Origin: Betaproteobacteria bacterium
GTDB lineage: Bacteria; Pseudomonadota; Gammaproteobacteria; Burkholderiales; Casimicrobiaceae
Assembly (NCBI GenBank): GCA_013298695.1
Contig: JAAFIS010000011.1
Span: 62,001 to 126,000 of the forward strand
Direction of reading: 5' to 3'
DNA length: 64,000 nucleotides
In this document: positions 62,653-64,000 of the stretch, piece by piece
Numbering within the stretch: position 1 is the stretch's first letter
Layout: the number at the start of each line of letters is the position of its first letter
The notes under the pieces: generated by a model
Databases searched by the model: none
Told to the model about the DNA's origin: nothing
What the model saw: the letters and a program-made list of their open reading frames with translations, nothing else
Made by a program: the position numbers and the translations under genes

Positions 62653-63657
62653 TCATCCGCCGCGCGCCTTCTTGAGTGCGTCAACCACTACATTAATGGC
62701 ATCAGCGCCAATGGTTGCTGCGTTCTTGTCATAAACCGGTTTTACTTTTTCGAACATGCGGCGCTGTTCTGCTGCGCTGATTTCGTTGACTTGCATGCCT
62801 TTCGCTTTGAGATCAGCGAGCGCTTTGCCGTCGTTCGCGCGAATTGTCGCGCGCTGTACTTTTTGTCCTTCAATCGCGGCTTCGCGAAGTGCGGCTTGCT
62901 CGTCTTTCGAGAGTTGATCCCAGAGCTTTTTGCTGTAGAGCACCAAAAACGGTGTGTACGCGTGGCGAGTGACACTCAGAAATTTTTGTACTTCAAAAAA
63001 CTTCGATGTGTTGATCGTGACGAACGGATTTTCTTGCCCGTCGATTGTTTTGGTTTCAAGCGCGGTAAACACTTCGCCGAACGCCATCGGTACGGCGTTG
63101 GTGCCGAGTGTTTTGAACGTATCGAGGAAGATGTTGTTCTGCATCACGCGAACTTTGATGCCATCGAAATCTTCAACTTTATTGACCGGCTTCTTGCTGT
63201 TGGTAAGGTTGCGGAAACCGTTTTCCCAATAAGCGAGATTGACGAGTCCGGCTTCTTCGAGCTTCTTGTTGAAGTAGGCACCCGCAGTACCGTCTAGCAC
63301 TGCGTCTACTTCCTTTTCGTTACCAAACAAAAATGGCAAGTCAAACACGCCAAGTTCTTTCACGATCCCCACGAGCGGCGACGATGAGGTGACAACCATC
63401 TCTTGGGTGCCTGCGCGCAGCGCTTGAGTGGCTTGCAAATCACCACCCGCCGAGCCGCCCCAGAACGCGTTCATCTTGAGCTTCCCGCCGGATTTCGCGG
63501 TGAGGATTTCCTGCATCTTCTTTACACCAGCGCCGACCGGATGGTCTTCATTCACGCCGTTGCTCATCTTAATGTTGCGTTCGGAAAACTGCGCAAGTGC
63601 AGCCGTTGTAGCGAGCGCCGTCGTTGCGAGCAACGTAGCTAGAGTTCTCAGTTTCAT
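62653..63657 (-). CDS. dctP: TRAP transporter solute-binding protein (DctP)
   Basis: 334 residues. Signal peptide (LRTLATLLATTALATTAALA), then the DctP pattern: KMSNGVNEDHPVGAGVKKMQEILTAKSGGKLKMNAFWGGS (parts), LGVFDLPFLFGNEKEVDAVLDG, DGIKVRVMQNNIFLDTFKTLG with the conserved Arg that binds the ligand carboxylate, and AMAFGEVFTALETKTIDGQENP. It captures an organic or sugar acid in the periplasm. The ATG at 63657 has AGGAG nine bases upstream; a longer frame to 63714 is rejected. It follows the dctM gene with 44 bases between. Confidence 0.95.
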   Translation of the reverse strand: MKLRTLATLLATTALATTAALAQFSERNIKMSNGVNEDHPVGAGVKKMQEILTAKSGGKLKMNAFWGGSAGGDLQATQALRAGTQEMVVTSSSPLVGIVKELGVFDLPFLFGNEKEVDAVLDGTAGAYFNKKLEEAGLVNLAYWENGFRNLTNSKKPVNKVEDFDGIKVRVMQNNIFLDTFKTLGTNAVPMAFGEVFTALETKTIDGQENPFVTINTSKFFEVQKFLSVTRHAYTPFLVLYSKKLWDQLSKDEQAALREAAIEGQKVQRATIRANDGKALADLKAKGMQVNEISAAEQRRMFEKVKPVYDKNAATIGADAINVVVDALKKARGG

Positions 63658-63701
63658 CGGTTTCTCCTTTGTTGAGGTTGATTGGTATCTTCTTATTAAC
63701 G

Positions 63702-64000
63702 CTATTTCATCCACCAGGATAGCGGCACCATCACTAGATCGGGAAATAGCACGAGCAAAAACAAAACTATGAGTTGTGCGATCAAAAATGGCATCACGCC
63801 CTTGAATGCGTCATCCATCGAGATTCGTGCGACACCGCTGACCACGTTTAGCACGGTGCCGACTGGTGGCGTAATGAGGCCAATCGCATTGTTCATGATA
63901 AACAGAACGCCAAAGTACACAGGATCAATGCCCGCCTTGATGACAACCGGCATCAATACGGGCGTCAAAATTAGCACCGTGGGCGCGAAATCCAGCGCGG
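63702..64000 (-). CDS. dctM: TRAP transporter large permease (DctM), partial
   Basis: C-terminal ~99 residues, cut by the window end. ALDFAPTVLILTPVLMPVVIKAGIDPVYFGVLFIMNNAIGLITPPVGTVLNVV (parts) is the DctM core with NNAIGLITPPVG, and the last helix ends PLSWWMK. It moves the acid delivered by DctP using a sodium gradient. The upstream part, and probably dctQ, lies beyond the window. Confidence 0.92.
   Translation of the reverse strand, partial: ALDFAPTVLILTPVLMPVVIKAGIDPVYFGVLFIMNNAIGLITPPVGTVLNVVSGVARISMDDAFKGVMPFLIAQLIVLFLLVLFPDLVMVPLSWWMK

Noticed and set aside
62578-63297. 239-aa frame on the + strand opposite dctP
   Set aside because: It lies antisense to dctP, which has a signal peptide, family motifs and ribosome site; no family character in the + frame.
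1-64000. CRISPR arrays, tRNA or rRNA genes, transposases
   Set aside because: No evenly spaced direct repeats, no tRNA cloverleaf pattern or rRNA sequence, and no DDE or tyrosine-recombinase motifs were noticed on reading; an automated scan was not possible.

Overview
The window looks like chromosome of a betaproteobacterium, close to Burkholderiales in gene content. Pointers are a betaproteobacterial proteasome homologue (BPH) beside hslO and hslR, a BPSS1780-type membrane protein, an orphan GspE, and Urt/Ure, TRAP and Bcr/CflA systems. I cannot name the genus. Coding density is high, no rRNA, tRNA, CRISPR array, transposase or prophage was recognised, and housekeeping genes dominate.

Layout. 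0.5-7.3 kb (- strand): surface-glycan genes (WbsX-like glycosyltransferase, two methyltransferases, a three-domain 1250-aa glycosyltransferase). 7.3-10.9 kb (-): proteostasis and tRNA genes (hslR, hslO, BPH peptidase, gluQ, lytic transglycosylase). 11.2-12.4 kb (+): BenE-type transporter. 12.4-18.2 kb (-): urtABCDE urea ABC transporter. 18.5-24.6 kb (+): ureDABCEFG urease with two small membrane-protein genes added. 24.8-27.6 kb: TetR regulator and alpha/beta hydrolase sharing an operator, then an MFS pump. 27.7-30.1 kb: alpha-E/ATP-grasp pair. 30.4-39.2 kb: Hsp20, GNAT, metG, a small RHH/coiled-coil pair, apbC, ispD, ispF, thrB. 39.2-47.6 kb: uvrD, a Cache-GGDEF cyclase, argA, yggX, ferredoxin. 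48.2-53.1 kb: a LytS-type histidine kinase with three C-terminal TM2 domains, its LytTR regulator and a secreted repeat protein. 53.2-59.0 kb: corA, phosphatase, orphan gspE, glpQ, gnd. 59.4-61.1 kb: mini-RHS protein and probable immunity partner. 61.2-64 kb: enolase-superfamily enzyme with a TRAP transporter cut by the window end.

How it works together. Urea import and hydrolysis form a divergent nitrogen-scavenging island. A consensus sigma-54 promoter lies upstream of urtA, and an intrinsic terminator between urtA and urtB should make the binding protein more abundant than the rest of the transporter.

The most unusual feature is repeats. A short palindrome (about 17-20 bp, core GCCCAAT-n-ATTGGGC) recurs at least a dozen times between genes and also appears to lie inside reading frames (urtB, ureE, perhaps a methyltransferase). 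Three larger inverted-repeat families have also invaded the urea island. One sits in frame inside ureC, one supplies the first codons of ureF, and others separate urtE from urtD and ureC from ureE. The best candidates for something undescribed are the palindrome family, the TM2-bearing kinase with its secreted repeat neighbour, and the mini-RHS pair.
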